Assembly: GCF_046630445.1 (NCBI RefSeq) | Contig: NC_092335.1 | Location: 5,003,501 to 5,067,500, forward strand | Source: Rutidosis leptorrhynchoides | Taxonomy: Eukaryota; Streptophyta; Magnoliopsida; Asterales; Asteraceae | Direction: 5' to 3' | DNA length: 64,000 bases | Part shown: in pieces, positions 60,289 to 64,000 of the stretch | Numbering within the stretch: position 1 is the first letter of the stretch | How the letters are laid out: each line of letters begins with the position of its first letter | Notes under the pieces: generated by a model | Seen by the model: the letters and a program-made list of their open reading frames with translations, nothing else | What the model was told of the DNA's origin: nothing | The model's database searches: none | Translations under genes and position numbers: made by a program

Positions 60289-60576
60289 AACATAAATATA
60301 AATGTTAGTGAAGTTAATAAGAGTTAGATTACAGAAAATATAATTCAGGTGGTATAACCGACCATATATAACTTAAATAACATAAATATAAATGTTAGTG
60401 AAGTTAGTAAAAGTTAGATTACAGAAATATAATTCAGGTGGTATAACCGACCATATATAACTTAAATAACATAAATATAAATGTTAGTGAAGTTAGTAAA
60501 AGTTAGATTACAGAAATATAATTCAGGTGGTATAACCGACCATATATAACTTAAATAACATAAATATAAATGTTAG
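60289..60576. repeat. Tandem repeat, 89-90-bp unit, three copies plus a partial
   Basis: 'aacataaatataaatgttag' recurs at 60289, 60379, 60468 and 60557. The two inner spacings are exactly 89 bp and these copies are nearly identical, so the expansion is recent. Confidence 0.92.
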
Positions 60577-60580
60577 TAGT

Positions 60581-61167
60581 CCAAAATTTGATATATTCGA
60601 GTCTGAAAATTATTAATAATTTCATACCTTGATTAGTGATTCGTGATCGTTTGAGATATCTTTTAATTACACTAAGCTTTTCGTGCTGATAACGTGTTAT
60701 AATTCAGTAGGCTTATAACTACCTTTAATGGTTATAAGAACAAAGAGAGAAAAAGAGAGAAGAAGGAGAGAAGAAATATTGATATTGATATTTCAAGAGA
60801 AAAATGGTGCACCTTAAATGGTTACCATACATGTCTATTTATAGTATAAAATATTACTATGCAAGAAATATAATAATAATAAAATTAACATCCAATCTAG
60901 ATATTTTATAACAATTAGTTATATGTAGTAATGAGTTTAATATTATAAAGATTAACATAGAGTTTAAAATGACACCAAAGTCGTATTAATGATTTGAATC
61001 CGATTATGTGGTAGGATCCCACCATGCTTTTAAAAGTATATACACATATCTACATATTAAGCACATGTTCGATTTTGGAAATAATCATTTTCCTTAGCTT
61101 TCCTTTTCAAATAATCAAAACTATCTTTATACACCTTTTACTTTAAAATACTTAGTCACTTTTTTAA
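60581..61167 (-). mobile_element. Copia-like LTR and primer-site region, remnant
   Basis: On the minus strand 'tataacacgttatcagcacgaaaagct' type sequence (60705-60675) resembles the LTR/primer junction of many plant copia elements, with the LTR to the right starting at 60695. A TATA-like 'tataaata' on the minus strand near 60842, followed by a Ser/Phe-like CT-rich leader, fits an LTR promoter. The outer LTR end is not resolved and no copia coding sequence is seen. Confidence 0.45.
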
Positions 61168-62162
61168 TGACCCGTTCATATCGATTATAAAGGATTCACA
61201 ATATTTGATTACATCGCGAGGTTCTGACCTCTATATGATACGTTTTACAAACATTGCATTCGTTTTTAAAAGACAAACTTTCGTTACATCGAAAGTTGAC
61301 AGGCATGCATACCATTTCATAATATATCCAAACTATAAACGACTTAACAATAATCTTGTTGAACTTAACGACTCGAATGCAACGTCTTTTGAAATATATC
61401 ATGAATGACTCCAAGTAATATCTTTAAAATGAACAAATGCACAGCGAAAGATTTCTTTCGTACCTGAGAATAAACATGCTTTAAAGTGTCAACCAAAAGG
61501 TTGGTGAGTTCATTAGTTTATCATAACAATCATTTCAATATTTTAATAGACCACAAGATTTCAGATATTTAATTGTACACGTAACCCGAGTACAAAATAG
61601 TACGCATAACCTGCGAATTAAAATTCATTCATATGGTGAACACCTGGTAACCGACATTAACAAATGCATCTAGAATATCCCCAAATATACATGTACACTC
61701 ATCTGTATATAAAATCGAAGTACTAAAGCATCCATAACCTGGATGGGGTTTGTTAGGCCCATAGATCTATCTTCAGGATTCGCGTCAATTAAGGGGTCTG
61801 TTCCCTAATTCTTAGGCTACCAAGATAAAAGGGTGATATCCGGTATAATAATTCAACCATAGAATGTAGTTTCAAGTACTTGTGTCTATTCCGTAAAACA
61901 GTTATAAAAGCAGTGCATGTATTCTCAGTCCCAAAAATATATATTGCAAAAGTATTTAAAAAGGGAGCAAATGAAACTCACTATACGATATTTTGTAGTA
62001 AAAATTTGTATACGACTGAACTGAACAATGCAGGGTTGGCCTCGGATTCACGAACCTATATCAAGTATATATATTAACACATATAATTAACATGTAATAA
62101 TAATTAAGCTAGTTTATGTATATTACTTATTTAATTTAGTAATATATTTGTTATTTCAAATG

Positions 62163-62201
<39 letters not shown>

Positions 62202-62869
62202 TAAATATATATATAAATATATATATATATTCATTTTGTATTTTAATATTTATACATATAGTTATACTAATATATACATATACATTATATATTAAACCTA
62301 AAAAAAAAACATTGTTTACATAAATATTTACATATAACAAAATTTTGACTTAACAATATAATACTAATTATATATTAAACAATATTTACATATAAAAAAA
62401 CATTGTTTACATTAATATATCGGGTTCCGTTGTTAATTAGTGGCACATAAAAGTCTTCAGAAAAATCCTAAATTTTTATAGTAACTATCTTTATTTATTT
62501 TGGTCATTATGGTATAAAATTCGAGCATTAACTATTAAATAAAAATTACATTAATTATTCACTCCCAACCCCAAGTAAAATATAAAATTTTTTAAAATTC
62601 AACAAATAGTTCCTAAATACATTTTTAAAAAGCCTATAATTTGTAAAACCCATTTTCGGCTAACCGTTTATATTAAAATCACATAAATTTCTTTTTAACT
62701 CGTTTACTGTCAATAAAATGACAATTGAGCGTTACTTTCGTTTACTAAATAACTTCGAAACCCTATTTATATATTCTATATATTTTATTTATATATAGAT
62801 AATAATTATTTTATGTTATTATTATTTTACATAAATAATCCCAACAATTACAATATACAATAGTTCATA

Positions 62870-62936
<67 letters not shown>

Positions 62937-63165
62937 TTATACTTATATTTATATTTATATTTATATTTATATTTATATGTATACACATTTATTTATAATT
63001 AATGGTTCGTGAATCGTCAAAGATAGTTGAAGGGTAATTGTATATATGGAACATATCAATTTTTTTTGAGACTCAACCTAACAGACTTTTCTTATCGTGT
63101 CAAAATATATTAAATTGTACCGAGAGTTTGATTTAAATTTAGTCAAAATTTTCCGGGTCGTCACA
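61168..63165 (-). repeat. Tekay-like 3' LTR of a second element
   Basis: Begins TGACCCGTTCATATCG and shares with the Tekay LTR the block 'acatcgcgaggttctgacctctatatg' (compare 31677-31702). It ends 'gggtcgtcaca'. It then continues into 'gtaactacccattaaagaaatttcgtcccgaaatt', the same internal boundary as at 26215. It contains TA-rich arrays at 62164-62230 and 62872-62935. More diverged than the 23-34 kb copies. Confidence 0.75.
62872..62980. repeat. (TA)n followed by (TTATAT)n microsatellite
   Basis: 64 bp of TA repeats, then six 'ttatat' hexamers, inside the second Tekay-like LTR. Confidence 0.9.
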
Positions 63166-64000
63166 GTAACTACCCATTAAAGAAATTTCGTCCCGAAATT
63201 TGATCGAGGTCGTCATGGCTAACAATAAAAAATGTTTTCATGACGATTATGAGTTGATAAATAGAGTTTTATCAACATTGAGTAATATTGATAAAAAATT
63301 CGATTATGTGAAGCGTATAAGTGAAGCTATCGCAAAAGATTGAAATAAAGAAATAGAGATTCGTCTTAACCTTTTGACGTAGTCATGGTTTATTTCCGGA
63401 ATTCAAGGAATTTAAAGAAAATCTACGTAATCTATATAAGATTTGATTCTTCGGAATTCAAGGAAATTATGATCCTATTAAATGCGACAATCTGCCTCAA
63501 TCGCTATGTCTGATATTTCACCATAAATTACCTCTCCCGTTCCATTATTTTCACCACTCCTATACTTTCTTCCTCAATTCATACTTCCATAAGAGTGTGA
63601 AAATGCTTAATCCAGTTCTGATCCTTGATATTTTTCTACCTATCGCATCTGTCATTCTTCTTTTTCATTTACCACCGGAGGAATCTATTCACTTCTACTA
63701 TTACCTTGGGGTTATAGTTTTTCTAATTCTCCCGTGTCTTTATCTTGCTATTTGCATAGATATACACGGTTTGTAGTTTCTGTGTTGTTATCGGGCTTTA
63801 TATTTTCCCTTATATTTCGGAGTTCCAAGCTTTTGTTTTTTCTCTTCTCGGCTTTAAGTAAAGCAAGTAATGGTCCAGAATTCGTAGGTATGAAGTTCAG
63901 AATGAACTAAGATTCTAAGCAGAAAGGAAAGGTAATAACACGATCTGACTTGTTAAATTACCAGAATCACGGAGGATAGAATTATCAAGAATATATTTTC
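63166..64000 (-). mobile_element. Internal 3' region of a Tekay-like element, cut by the window edge
   Basis: Follows the LTR boundary above. The first 35 bp match the internal boundary of the Tekay at 26215-26250. After that no clear domain is recognised, so either a variable 3' untranslated segment or decayed sequence. The remaining element should lie to the right of the window. Confidence 0.5.

Noticed and set aside
60581-61167. Complete copia element
   Set aside because: Only an LTR-like part and a primer-site-like motif are seen; no copia protein words are found to the left.

Overview
This is nuclear DNA from a flowering plant, and most of it is transposable elements. Evidence for a plant: intron-bearing genes for the chloroplast protein CLPT and the immunity co-chaperone RAR1, a DUF3475/DUF668 protein of the PSK SIMULATOR type, Ty3/gypsy elements of the Tekay, Athila and Tat lineages with plant-type tRNA primer sites, and long (TA)n arrays. 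The style of the retroelements suggests Asteraceae, but that is inference from memory and no species is claimed.

Layout. 1-2109 is the end of a chromovirus LTR. 2110-3408 is unassigned. 3409-11456 is a small Helitron remnant (reverse orientation) split by a 7.5-kb non-autonomous Tat-like LTR element (3769-11262) that carries gag and protease plus an antisense ORF region. 12310-13751 holds exons 2-5 of a RAR1 gene; exon 1 is absent from the flanking sequence and CHORD-I carries a 1-bp deletion. 14737-14880 is a 5'-truncated LINE tail and 14900-15710 a second Helitron with internal tandem repeats. 16381-17805 is an intact single-exon PSI-like gene on the minus strand.

19043-49947 is a four-level nest. 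A PIF/Harbinger transposase gene is split by a 29.6-kb Athila block (19588-49166, TSD TATGC). The Athila contains a Tekay chromovirus (22940-34499, TSD TTATG). The left LTR of the Tekay contains a 394-bp piece of apparently mitochondrial DNA that includes part of ccmFN. Order of events: Harbinger, Athila, Tekay, organelle DNA.

50923-51147 is a tRNA-type SINE with an internal triplication. 53227-55218 is a complete six-exon CLPT gene on the minus strand, 241 codons, for a stromal accessory factor of the chloroplast Clp protease. From 55473 to the end are a hAT-type element with an 8-bp TSD, LTR remnants, several tandem repeat arrays, a copia-like LTR and a second Tekay-like element that runs off the right edge.

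The host genes look functionally independent: chloroplast proteolysis (CLPT), growth or peptide signalling at membranes (PSI-like) and a damaged NLR-immunity co-chaperone (RAR1). No new multi-gene system was found. The least expected signals are pairs of 16-bp palindromes (CCATGCGATCGCATGG type) spaced exactly 32 bp apart at three unrelated places inside one Athila, a second retropepsin-like domain after the Athila integrase, the organelle insert in the Tekay LTR, and a 128-bp module shared by the Tekay LTRs and a distant locus.
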